The position numbers and the translations under genes were made by a program. Under the pieces are notes generated by a model. That model did not search any database and had not been told where the DNA came from. It was given only the letters and a program-made list of their open reading frames with translations. A stretch of DNA of 34,498 nt from Coriobacteriia bacterium (GTDB lineage Bacteria > Actinomycetota > Coriobacteriia > Coriobacteriales > Eggerthellaceae), in the NCBI GenBank assembly GCA_030537255.1, contig JAUNOE010000006.1, positions 2,501 through 36,998 of the forward strand, given 5' to 3'. Positions 25,044-33,186 of this stretch are shown piece by piece; within the stretch, counting starts at the first letter, position 1, and each line of letters begins with the position of its first letter.

Positions 25044-26560
25044 GCGCGAGCACCTCCTTCCTGAGAAGCCTTGCGGGCCTCTTCTGCCCTATCGGCAACG
25101 GAGCGACCCTGCTCGTCAAGCTCGGGGGCCACGGCATCGTGCTTGCGGAACCAATCGCGGAAGCGGACGTCAGCAAGCAGGTCCATGTCACGCGAGCTAG
25201 TCCAGCCGCGCAGAACGGGAATCCAGGCCGTTGATGCACCCAGAGCACCATAGGAGCCGCCAAGAATCTTCAGGCCCAAAGCGCCCGATCCCGTGGCAAG
25301 ATCGTACAGACGACGGTTGCCCAAAACCTTGCCTGCCATGTCAAAGGCTGCACGCTCGGGAACTCCGGGGTGGTTTTCCTCGACCAGGTTGATCTTGTGC
25401 TGGTGGATAAGCTCATGCAGAGGCACGCGCACGGGGCACATGTCGTCGCAGGCACCGCACAGAGAACAAGCGTAGGGCAGCTTGTCGGTGTTTTCGTAGC
25501 CTTCCAGCAAAGGAGTCAGGACCACGCCCATGGGGCCAGGGTAAATGGAACCGTAGCCATGGCCCGTGATATGACGGTAGACCGGACAGTTGTTCATGCA
25601 GGCACCACAGCGGATGCAGCGCAACATGTCGCGGAATTCACCAGCAAGGATGTCTGAGCGGCCATTGTTGACCATGATGATGTGCACGTTCTTGGGACCG
25701 TCGGCTTCGCCGTCCTTAGCTGCACCCGTATTCACCTGGAACGAAGAGGTGATCTTCGAGCCAACGGCGCTCGGAACCAGCAGGGTGACCAGCGTATCGA
25801 GCGAACGCAAGTCGGGAACGATGCGTTCGGCGCCCATGACCACGATCTGGGTCTCGGGAACGGTGACGGCCATGCGGGCATTGCCCTCGTTGGTTACCAG
25901 GGTGCAAGAACCCGTCTCGGCAACGCCAAAGTTGCAGCCTGTAACGCCAACCTTGGCAGCGAGGAACTCCTCACGCAGATTGGAGCGCAGGAACTTGGTA
26001 ATCTCCTCGGGAGAGTTGCTGCCGGCGTAGCCCTTCTTTTCGCGATAAAGATCACGAATGGAATCGCGGTTGAAGTGCAGAGCGGGAACAACGATATGGG
26101 AAGGCTTGGAGCCAGCCGTCTGCAGGATGTTCTCTGCGCAGTCGGTCTCGATCGCATGAACGCCATGCTCTTCGAGATACTCGTTCAAGCCGATTTCCTC
26201 GGTGACCATGGACTTCGACTTGACGCAAGACGTGGCCTTGACCTCTTCGAAGATGTCAAGCGCGCACTCTACAGCGTCTTCGGCCGTAGGCGCAAAGTGC
26301 ACCTGGGCACCAGCGGCCTGCGCATTCGTGGCAAATTCGCGAATGTAGTAATCCAGGTTCTCAAGCACGTGATTACGAATATAGGCGGCCTCCCAACGAA
26401 GGTCCTCCCACAAAGGATCGGCTGCGGCACACTTGTTACGGTTGCCCACGATAGTGTCCTGAGCCGTCTTGATGGCATTGTGCTTGAAGTCATCAGCAAG
26501 CGCGTTCTTCACGCGATCTCGCAGAGGCGCGTCGTCATAGATGACATGAGACGTGGTCAT
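25040..26560 (-). CDS. lutB: Iron-sulfur LUD-domain protein, lactate utilisation subunit B
   Basis: 506 residues. A LUD domain (about residues 65-300) with GVTGCNFGVAETGSCTLVTNEGN near 205 is followed by two 4Fe-4S clusters: Cys315, 318, 321, 325 and Cys365, 368, 371, 375. A C-terminal LutB tail follows. It is the central electron-carrying subunit of LutABC. It starts five bases after the lutA stop. Full length compared with about 470-480 for characterised LutB; the extra is at the C-terminus. Confidence 0.95.
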   Translation of the reverse strand: MTTSHVIYDDAPLRDRVKNALADDFKHNAIKTAQDTIVGNRNKCAAADPLWEDLRWEAAYIRNHVLENLDYYIREFATNAQAAGAQVHFAPTAEDAVECALDIFEEVKATSCVKSKSMVTEEIGLNEYLEEHGVHAIETDCAENILQTAGSKPSHIVVPALHFNRDSIRDLYREKKGYAGSNSPEEITKFLRSNLREEFLAAKVGVTGCNFGVAETGSCTLVTNEGNARMAVTVPETQIVVMGAERIVPDLRSLDTLVTLLVPSAVGSKITSSFQVNTGAAKDGEADGPKNVHIIMVNNGRSDILAGEFRDMLRCIRCGACMNNCPVYRHITGHGYGSIYPGPMGVVLTPLLEGYENTDKLPYACSLCGACDDMCPVRVPLHELIHQHKINLVEENHPGVPERAAFDMAGKVLGNRRLYDLATGSGALGLKILGGSYGALGASTAWIPVLRGWTSSRDMDLLADVRFRDWFRKHDAVAPELDEQGRSVADRAEEARKASQEGGARA

Positions 26561-26565
26561 GGCGC

Positions 26566-27312
26566 TTATGCCTCCTTCCCAGAGTCAAGGACTTCGGCAA
26601 TGTGCATGACCTTCATGGGATGAGGAAGGACTCCCTCGGCCTCCATGCGGTCAAGGCATCCCTTGATGTTCATCAGGCAAGCCTGGTCGCAGCCAACCAG
26701 ATAATCGGCACCGGTGGCAAGAGCCAGCTCAGCCTTTTCACGCACCATCTGCTCAGAGATTTCGGGTTCCTTGACGGAGAAGACGCCGCCGAAGCCGCAG
26801 CACCTGTCGGCGGCCTCCATCTCGACGTATTCCAGGCCCTCGACATTTTCCAGAAGCTGCAGAGGGGGCTCTTTCACGCCCAGAAGACGCGTCATGTGAC
26901 AGCTCTTGTGCAAGGTGACCTTGCCATCAAGCTTTGCGCCCACGTTGGTGACGCCCAGGTAGTCAACGATGAATTCGGTGAACTCGTAGATCTTGCCTGC
27001 GAGCTCCTTGATCTTCGGACCGTATTCGGGATCGGCACCCAGATACTTTTCGTAGTCGCACTTAATCGCATAGGCACACGAACCACTGGGCGTGACCACG
27101 ACGTCATACGGCGCATAAGCATCAACTATCGACCTGATGGCGGGCAGGGCCTCTTCGACATAGCCTGCATTCATCAGGGGCTGGCCGCAGCATACCTGGT
27201 TCTTGGGGACGATGAGCTCACATCCCAGACGCTCCAGTACGCGTACAGCCGCTTCGCCAACTTCGGGGTAGAACATGTCAATCATGCACTGCGGGAAGAA
27301 GGCAATCTTCAT
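26566..27312 (-). CDS. lutA: CCG-domain (cysteine-rich) protein, lactate utilisation subunit A
   Basis: 248 residues with two CCG repeats: Cys9 and Cys41-Cys42-Gly with Cys79, then Cys138 and Cys171-Cys172-Gly. These domains bind iron-sulfur cofactors in LutA, GlpC and heterodisulfide reductase subunits. I chose ATG 27312, preceded by AAAGGA; the frame extends 20 codons upstream without similarity. First gene of lutABC. The operon converges on the lldP-dehydrogenase pair, so both parts of the lactate module are adjacent but under separate promoters. Confidence 0.94.
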   Translation of the reverse strand: MKIAFFPQCMIDMFYPEVGEAAVRVLERLGCELIVPKNQVCCGQPLMNAGYVEEALPAIRSIVDAYAPYDVVVTPSGSCAYAIKCDYEKYLGADPEYGPKIKELAGKIYEFTEFIVDYLGVTNVGAKLDGKVTLHKSCHMTRLLGVKEPPLQLLENVEGLEYVEMEAADRCCGFGGVFSVKEPEISEQMVREKAELALATGADYLVGCDQACLMNIKGCLDRMEAEGVLPHPMKVMHIAEVLDSGKEA

Positions 27313-27545
27313 GACTGGTCCTTTCGCTTCGGAAGGCTTCTTTCGTTCTAGCGCAGACGATGCCCACGCCACGCAGAAAGCAGCCCTCCCACCTCGCCGC
27401 GTGCCTCAGTCTGGCAGCAGCGGCACGCCCATTCGTGCCTAGAGCGTACCTTCCTAGTTTAACGGCTTGGAAACAACGCGCCCAGTACCTACGCGGACGC
27501 ACAAGGGAACGGGGCATCGTGACGGTAAACGGCGAACGGAGCGCA

Positions 27546-27614
27546 CCCCATCGCAAGCGGTCGCGATGGGGCAAAAATGTGACGAAATTGGTAGCAATTT
27601 GCCAATTTCGTCAC
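27546..27614 (-). terminator. Palindromic terminator of the 27634-34467 gene block
   Basis: A perfect 13-bp inverted repeat GTGACGAAATTGG (27579-27591) / CCAATTTCGTCAC (27602-27614) is followed on the minus strand by ATTTTTG. A second perfect hairpin, CCCCATCGC/GCGATGGGG (27547-27569), comes next. The first works as a terminator for the flavoprotein gene. Because lutA starts 267 bases further on, either palindrome could also be a lutA operator. The rest of the 320-base gap holds no supported gene. Confidence 0.75.
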
Positions 27615-27633
27615 CAAAAAGCCCTCTGGAGAC

Positions 27634-29673
27634 CTATTTCACGAAGGGGGCTGCGACGGCCTGGGCAACACGAAGACCGTCCACCGCCGCAGACATGATG
27701 CCACCCGCATAGCCAGGACCCTCACCACAGGGATATAGACCCGTGGTGATGGCGAACGTAGGCTCGGCAGGAGCCGCAGCCTCATCGGCACCACAGGCTT
27801 CGCATCCCTTGGCAGGGACGTCGGCGGCACTGGCAGCGTCGGTTACGGCATTGCCCGCCACAGCCGAAGCACTGTTCTCGGATTCGTCTCGCATGACATC
27901 CAAAGGGAAGAAGGCCTGCAGGCCAGCATCACGCTTGATGCGTACCGGAGAAGACGAGCGGGTTTCGGGGGCTGTCATGATGGCGTTGCGATCGTCAAAG
28001 CCCTTGAGCTTCTTTCCCAGCAGGGGCAGTGCTTCGAACAGGGACTCCACCACAAAACCGGGCAGACAGGAATCCAGGGGGACGCTCACCACACCACGCC
28101 CGTAGGTGGGCTTCATTTCCTTTGAGCCGATGGGCTTGGGACCCTTTGGGGCATTCTTGTGCGCAGGGCCCTGACCAGGCTTTACCACCTTGGCATGATT
28201 GCCCCTGCCGCCACGAATGCCACCCTTGGGGGCGTTTTGACGATTGCGCTCTCGGCGCTCCTTTTCGCGCTGATCATGCAGCACCAGCACTTCGTGCTCA
28301 CGGCGAGCATGAATCAGCTCCACGTCGGGGCGATCGGTGGTACCTTGAGCCTTGCGTTCCTCACGTTTCTTTTCACGCATATGAGACATGAACTCGCCCA
28401 CCGTCTGACTGGGCGCCTGATAGGGTTCGCCCCCAGCTTCAACGACTGCCTGATAAGCGGCCCGCTCAATCGAGCGCTGCAGCTCCACACCGGCCAACAC
28501 GCCTTCGCCAGGGAAGTCCGTCGGGTCCACATTGACCAAGAGAGCAGCGTTGGCGTTGTAGCCATCACGGGCAAAATTGCTCATGCCGTTAGTGACCACG
28601 CCGCCTTCCTCGCTGGCGGCTGCCACCACTTCGCCACCCGGACACATACAAAAGGTATAGACACTGCGTCCAGAAGGAAGGTGCTCCACCAGCTTGTATT
28701 CGGCTGCGCCCAAGGCGGGATGGACTGTCGCCTTGCCCCACTGGGACTGATTGATCATGCGCTGGGGATGCTCGATGCGCACACCTACGCTGAATGGCTT
28801 GCGCTCCAGGGCAAAGCCTTCGTCCCTGACCACCTCAAAGGTGTCACGAGCCGAATGCCCACACGCAAGGACCACCTGAGCGGCAGGGCGCACCGATTCT
28901 TCACCCGAGGCAAGATCCTTGAGCGTAACCGCAGAAACGGCGCCGTCCTTCAGTTCGAGAGACGTCAACAAGGTGCCAAAGAGAACCTCGCCGCCACGCT
29001 CGATGACTTCCTCACGCATGGTACGCACGATGCCGGGCAGATTGTCCGAGCCCAAATGAGGATGCGCCTGCCAAAGGATCTCGCTGGGAGCACCTGCGTC
29101 GACAAACCACTGCAACACGTGAGGCGTCAGAGCGTTCTTGAGATTGGTGGTCAGCTTGCCATCGGAAAAGGTGCCAGCGCCGCCTTCGCCAAACTGAATA
29201 TTCGAATTGGGGTCGAGTTCCGCCAGCACGACGAATTCCTCGACGTCCTCGGCGCGGCGGTCAACATCATGGCCGCGCTCCACGACAACGGGGCGCAAAC
29301 CGCAACGAGCGAGATAAAGCGCACAGAACAGGCCCGCAGGACCAGCACCTACCACGATGGGAGGAAGGGCAGTTGTGTCACATTCGGGAATGGGCAGCGG
29401 TTCATAGCCGCCTTCGACCTGCTTCACATGCAGGCCCGCAGGAGCGCCCTCGAGCAAACGCTGCTCATGGTCACCCGCAAGCTCCAAACGCACGGTCACC
29501 ACGGCATGAATGTCCTTCTTGCGGCGAGCGTCGATGCTCCGCTTCACCACGGAAACCGAAACAAAGTCGCCCTGCGGCACCGAAAGGGCCTTTGCACAAG
29601 CGCGCTTCACGCCATCGGGCTTCTCGGGCAAAAACGCATCGAGTGACATGTTCATATTGGAAACTTCGATCAC
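27634..29673 (-). CDS. FAD-dependent dehydrogenase, COG2509 family, with two large inserts
   Basis: 679 residues; relatives as I know them are about 530. The FAD loop PPIVVGAGPAGLFCALYLAR is at residue 104, FGEGGAGTFSDGKL near 161, and the C-terminal GLYPCGEGPGYAGGIMSAAVDG near 645. Two segments lie between conserved blocks: residues about 431-522, very rich in Lys/Arg/Gln/Gly, and about 593-638, Ala/acidic with a CEACGAD motif. The start is GTG 29673; the opening MIEVSNMNMSLDA agrees with the family's usual MIRVSNIKLPLD-like start. Function of the family is unknown; it is a flavoprotein oxidoreductase, cytoplasmic. Confidence 0.88.
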   Translation of the reverse strand: MIEVSNMNMSLDAFLPEKPDGVKRACAKALSVPQGDFVSVSVVKRSIDARRKKDIHAVVTVRLELAGDHEQRLLEGAPAGLHVKQVEGGYEPLPIPECDTTALPPIVVGAGPAGLFCALYLARCGLRPVVVERGHDVDRRAEDVEEFVVLAELDPNSNIQFGEGGAGTFSDGKLTTNLKNALTPHVLQWFVDAGAPSEILWQAHPHLGSDNLPGIVRTMREEVIERGGEVLFGTLLTSLELKDGAVSAVTLKDLASGEESVRPAAQVVLACGHSARDTFEVVRDEGFALERKPFSVGVRIEHPQRMINQSQWGKATVHPALGAAEYKLVEHLPSGRSVYTFCMCPGGEVVAAASEEGGVVTNGMSNFARDGYNANAALLVNVDPTDFPGEGVLAGVELQRSIERAAYQAVVEAGGEPYQAPSQTVGEFMSHMREKKREERKAQGTTDRPDVELIHARREHEVLVLHDQREKERRERNRQNAPKGGIRGGRGNHAKVVKPGQGPAHKNAPKGPKPIGSKEMKPTYGRGVVSVPLDSCLPGFVVESLFEALPLLGKKLKGFDDRNAIMTAPETRSSSPVRIKRDAGLQAFFPLDVMRDESENSASAVAGNAVTDAASAADVPAKGCEACGADEAAAPAEPTFAITTGLYPCGEGPGYAGGIMSAAVDGLRVAQAVAAPFVK

Positions 29674-29692
29674 GAAAACCGCCTGGCCTTCC

Positions 29693-30971
29693 TTACCTCA
29701 ACGTGCGGGCAATCGCTTTTCCCGCCAAGATTCCGCAGGTCCAAGCCCAGTCAAGGTTGTACCCGCCACAAGGGCCATCCACGTCAAGGGCTTCGCCCAG
29801 AACGAAGAGGCCGTCTGTCAGCTTCGACTCAAGAGTCGAAGGGTTAACTTCGCCTACGTCACAGCCGCCACGGCTCACCTGGGGAACACCGTCCTCGTAA
29901 ACGCCGTCCACTGCAAGAGAAAAGCACTTGATGGCCGAAGCCAGCTTGATGATGGCCTCCTCATCGGGCTTCGCCGCCGAAAGCTGAGCCTTGCCAATGA
30001 TGCAGTTCGCAAATTCAGGAACAAACATGCCACCAAGCAGCTCGTCTGCCGAAGTGGCCTCCAGCGAATGCGCAAGGAACATCAGCAGATCGATAAGACT
30101 ATGCAAGTCGTAGTCGGGCGCCAAATCCAGCTCCAGAACGCGACGCATTGAACGACACGATGCCGCTGACGCCGTAATCACGGAAGAGGACCTCGCCTTC
30201 TTCCTCGAACAGGAGCCGCCCGTCACGCATAAGTCTTGCCCGGACATGGGCGCGAACACCAGATAGACCACGGATGGCTTCCATCTCGGTTGCCAAGGGA
30301 GCCAAGACGCCGGAAAGGGGGTGCACAACGTGACCAGGAACCAGGTCCTTTGCCACGCTTCCTCCCACCGCAACGACGACCTTGCCCGCCTTGAACTCAG
30401 CGGGCTCCCAGATAAGCGTGCGCTTGATTCGACCGCGCGCCGTCTTTGTTCGCTCCTGCTCGATGCCGCGTTCGCCCTGGATGGAAAATCCCGTGCCAAT
30501 GCGCACCACTGCCTGCGCCCTGAACTCCGGAACCACCGTGACGCCCCAGCGCTTGCATGCGGCAAGAAGAACGTCCAAAACCGACGAGGCCTTGTTGCTG
30601 TAGGGATAGAGCAAGCCCGAATCGTCCGCAGCACGCCAGACCAGGCCAAGCGACCGAAACCAGGACAAGACCCCCGCGGAAGAGTCCCGCAGGGCCTTCG
30701 TGCTTTGCTCGACAAAAGAAGCGTTGTGATACATGCGACGGTCGGACGATGAAGCCAGCTGCTGATTGCTAAAGTTGCAACGTCCGTTACCGCTGGCCAA
30801 AATCGAACGACCTGGTTTAGAAGAAGACTCCAGCACGAAAATGTGGGCATCATGCCTGCCCTCAGAGCGCAAGGTTCTGGCGCACTCCAAGGCGCACGCC
30901 AAACCGGAGGCACCCGCGCCAATGACGGCCACGTCGCACGTGGTACTGGAATGCTGAACGACCCTAGACAT
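29693..30971 (-). pseudogene. HI0933/YhiN-family flavoprotein broken by a frameshift
   Basis: The first part, from ATG 30971, encodes the FAD loop CDVAVIGAGASGLACALEC and family blocks SSKPGRSILASGNGRCNFSN and GEVLFRDYGVSGIVSFNASR. It then leaves frame near 30137-30150 and stops at 30099. The rest, ELDLAPDYDLHSLIDLL to GGYNLDWAWTCGILAGKAIA, continues in the next frame to the stop at 29693. The total, 1279 bases, is 426 codons plus one base, which fits a full-length gene (about 400-420 residues) with one extra base. Slippery sequence is absent, so programmed frameshifting is unlikely. It could be a true mutation or a sequencing error. It overlaps the lgt stop by eight bases. Confidence 0.85.
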
Positions 30972-31812
30972 GGGCGTCGTCCTTTTGGAGGGGGTCGCAC
31001 GCAGGTCCTTCTTGCGGGAGCTTCTTCTTGGCCGCATACACAAGCAGGCAGACGCCCGCCACCATGAGCGGGAGCGACAAGACCTGGCCCATGGTCAGCC
31101 AACCGCCCCAGAGGTAGCCAATCTGAACATCGGGCTGGCGGACAAATTCCACAAGGAAGCGCGAAACGCCATAGCCCAGCATGAACACGCCGGAAAAGGT
31201 ACCGCGCGGCCGTGCGGGAATCTTGCGCGAAAGGGCAAACAAGATGAGTCCCAGAACAAAGCCTTCGAGACAGGCCTCGTAGAGCTGACTTGGGTGACGG
31301 GCCACTTCTCCTGCGGCGCCACCGAATACCACGCCCCAGGGAAGGTCGGTAGGAGCGCCCCACAACTCGCCATTGATGAAGTTGGCGCAGCGCCCGAAGA
31401 AAAGACCTACCGGAACGCCAATAACGGCAATGTCTACCAGGCTCAGATAGGGCATCTTCAAGATACGGGCGGCAACAAGCCCTGCAAGCAAGGCTCCCAC
31501 GAAACCACCATGGAAGCTCATACCTCCGTGTGAGAAATTAAGGATTTCCAGGGGGTTTGCCGCATAGTAACCAAAGTTGTACACCAGCACATAGCCAAGA
31601 CGCGCGCCCACGATGACGCCCAGCATGGCACAGATGAGCACAATGCTCAGATGGTCGACAGTGAACCGCAGCTTCCAGCGCTTACCTACCAGGTAGATGA
31701 TGCCCATGGCGGCAAGGAAGCCCACGACATAGGCAATACCATACCAACGAGCCGCGAAGGGCCCGACCGAAAAAGCTATAGGGTCAATGCTTTGATACAG
31801 CTCGTTGAGCAT
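30964..31812 (-). CDS. lgt: Prolipoprotein diacylglyceryl transferase
   Basis: 282 residues with about seven membrane segments. It transfers diacylglycerol from phosphatidylglycerol to the lipobox cysteine of prolipoproteins. Family marks are HGGMSFHGGFVGALLAG near residue 95 and GRCANFINGELWG at residue 140, the latter differing from the usual GRxGNFxNxE by Ala for Gly. Loops match bacterial Lgt. The 3' end overlaps the following flavoprotein gene by eight bases. Confidence 0.95.
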   Translation of the reverse strand: MLNELYQSIDPIAFSVGPFAARWYGIAYVVGFLAAMGIIYLVGKRWKLRFTVDHLSIVLICAMLGVIVGARLGYVLVYNFGYYAANPLEILNFSHGGMSFHGGFVGALLAGLVAARILKMPYLSLVDIAVIGVPVGLFFGRCANFINGELWGAPTDLPWGVVFGGAAGEVARHPSQLYEACLEGFVLGLILFALSRKIPARPRGTFSGVFMLGYGVSRFLVEFVRQPDVQIGYLWGGWLTMGQVLSLPLMVAGVCLLVYAAKKKLPQEGPACDPLQKDDAHV

Positions 31813-31828
31813 GTGCCGCCTTTGCTAA

Positions 31829-32197
31829 CTAGAAGTCCTTGAGATCAGTAATTTGATAGCTTTCCGCCAAGAAGTCCGTCGAACCAACTTTGCGCTCGCG
31901 GGCAGCCCTGCGCATTTCGTGAGGCTGCGCCTTGATTTCTTCCTGGCGTTCCTTACTCAGAACCGGACCATAGGTCAGGAAGAACTCGCAGAACTCACAG
32001 GCGTTCTTCTTAATGACCGACCGGTCCAGATCGGTACGGAACAACAGGTCAATATCACTGGTCACCTTATGGGTAGGACGCTCGCAATTCGCCATGTGAC
32101 AGTCCGCAGGACAGCGGCAGCCTTCTTCGTTATGAGGGCAACGGTTCAGAAGCTCCTTGTCTTCGAAGCAACCGCGCAGCTCCCAGCACTTTGCCAT
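31829..32197 (-). CDS. Small cysteine-rich CW-type protein
   Basis: 122 residues. The start MAKCWELRGC is the CW pattern of two-CW-type small cysteine-rich proteins; Cys 4, 10, 20, 27, 29, 33 and 38 lie in the first 40 residues and a CEFCEFF pair near 67-70. It may bind a metal or an iron-sulfur cluster. The last 50 residues are charged and helical. The ATG follows GGAGGTTGAC. It lies 16 bases upstream of lgt, so it probably heads the lgt operon. Function is unknown. Confidence 0.7.
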   Translation of the reverse strand: MAKCWELRGCFEDKELLNRCPHNEEGCRCPADCHMANCERPTHKVTSDIDLLFRTDLDRSVIKKNACEFCEFFLTYGPVLSKERQEEIKAQPHEMRRAARERKVGSTDFLAESYQITDLKDF

Positions 32198-32230
32198 GTC
32201 AACCTCCAGATAATGGCCTAAAGCTCTCCC

Positions 32231-32267
32231 CTAAACATAATGCGCCGCCGCTTGACGCGACGGCGCA
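32231..32267 (-). terminator. Terminator after the NifU-like gene
   Basis: An 11-bp stem pairs 32241-32251 with 32257-32267 over TTGAC, with one G-T position, and is followed on the minus strand by TTATGTTTAG. It separates the alr operon from the lgt operon. Confidence 0.85.
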
Positions 32268-32289
32268 AAAGAAATCTATGCCTGAATGG

Positions 32290-32520
32290 CTACTTTGCGG
32301 GGACGACGCGGGTAACGCCGGGGACGCGGGACTTCAAAATGCGCTCGACGCCGTTTGCCAGAGTCATCTGGGACATGGGGCAACCCTTGCAAGCGCCCTG
32401 AAGCTCGACGGCGACGACGCCCTCTTCGTCGACGGAAACAAACTCGACGTCGCCACCATCAGCCTGGAGGGAGGGACGAATGAGCTCGAGGACTGCCTTG
32501 ACATCGTTCTCGTTAACCAT
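32290..32520 (-). CDS. NifU C-terminal domain protein (iron-sulfur scaffold)
   Basis: 76 residues, just the NifU C-terminal domain. The cluster-binding motif is GACKGCPMSQMTL (Cys44 and Cys47). Such small Nfu proteins hold or pass 4Fe-4S clusters to target enzymes. The start follows GGAGTTCCC by a short space, nine bases after the glycosylase stop. The window encodes many iron-sulfur proteins that it could serve, the nearest being the family-4 glycosylase. Confidence 0.92.
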   Translation of the reverse strand: MVNENDVKAVLELIRPSLQADGGDVEFVSVDEEGVVAVELQGACKGCPMSQMTLANGVERILKSRVPGVTRVVPAK

Positions 32521-32529
32521 GGGAACTCC

Positions 32530-33177
32530 TTATTCGGGGTCTGAAGCGAAGGCCGCAGCCGTTGCCGGGGCCTCACCGTTCTCAGCAATCTGTTTGCTTT
32601 GCTGTTCGGCGGCAATTCTATCACGCACGTATTGACCGATACGGTCGAAGTCGGAAAACAGCACATCGCGCTTCGAACGGTCATAGATGGCGGCCGCTGG
32701 GTGGAAAATCGGAAAGACGACAAACTTGCCCGCTGTCTGCCAGGTGCCGCGCAGGCGCGTAATGCCAACGCCCGTGCGCAAGATGAACTGCGTGGCAAAG
32801 TTGCCCATCGTCACGATGATGTCGGGGTTGATGGAGCGAGTCTGCATGCGCAGGTAAGGAGCGCATGCCTCAATCTCGTCCGAGCGAGGGTTGCGATTCG
32901 AAGGAGGGCGGCACTTCAACACGTTGGCGATGAACACCTCTTCGCGCGCAAGCCCTGCATGAGCCAGCAGCTCATCAAGGAACTTGCCCGCTGCACCCAC
33001 AAAGGGACGACCCTTGAGGTCCTCATTCTTGCCTGGCGCCTCGCCGATGATGAGCACGCGCGCATGAGGGTCGCCTTCGCCAAACACCACGTTCGTGCGG
33101 CCCTCGCACAGCTCGCAGCGCCTGCAGTCGGTCACCTGGGCGCGGATCTGCTCAAGGCTGAGCTTTTCTACCTTCAT
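32530..33177 (-). CDS. Uracil-DNA glycosylase, family 4
   Basis: 215 residues. Type-4 enzymes remove uracil from DNA and carry a 4Fe-4S cluster. Motif 1 is GEAPGKNEDLKGRPFVG at residue 45 and motif 2 is FPIFHPAAAIY near 155. Cluster ligands are expected among Cys18/21/24 and Cys89/Cys105, whose spacing fits the family. The last 25 residues are a low-complexity tail. It lies nine bases after alr and nine before the NifU-like gene. Confidence 0.94.
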   Translation of the reverse strand: MKVEKLSLEQIRAQVTDCRRCELCEGRTNVVFGEGDPHARVLIIGEAPGKNEDLKGRPFVGAAGKFLDELLAHAGLAREEVFIANVLKCRPPSNRNPRSDEIEACAPYLRMQTRSINPDIIVTMGNFATQFILRTGVGITRLRGTWQTAGKFVVFPIFHPAAAIYDRSKRDVLFSDFDRIGQYVRDRIAAEQQSKQIAENGEAPATAAAFASDPE

Positions 33178-33186
33178 TGCAGCCCC

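Noticed and set aside
28159-29646. 495-codon plus-strand frame opposite the COG2509 flavoprotein
   Set aside because: Antisense shadow without family similarity.
30972-31363. Upstream extension of the second frame of the HI0933 gene through lgt
   Set aside because: This part overlaps lgt in another frame and has no similarity; only the part after about 30139 belongs to the flavoprotein.
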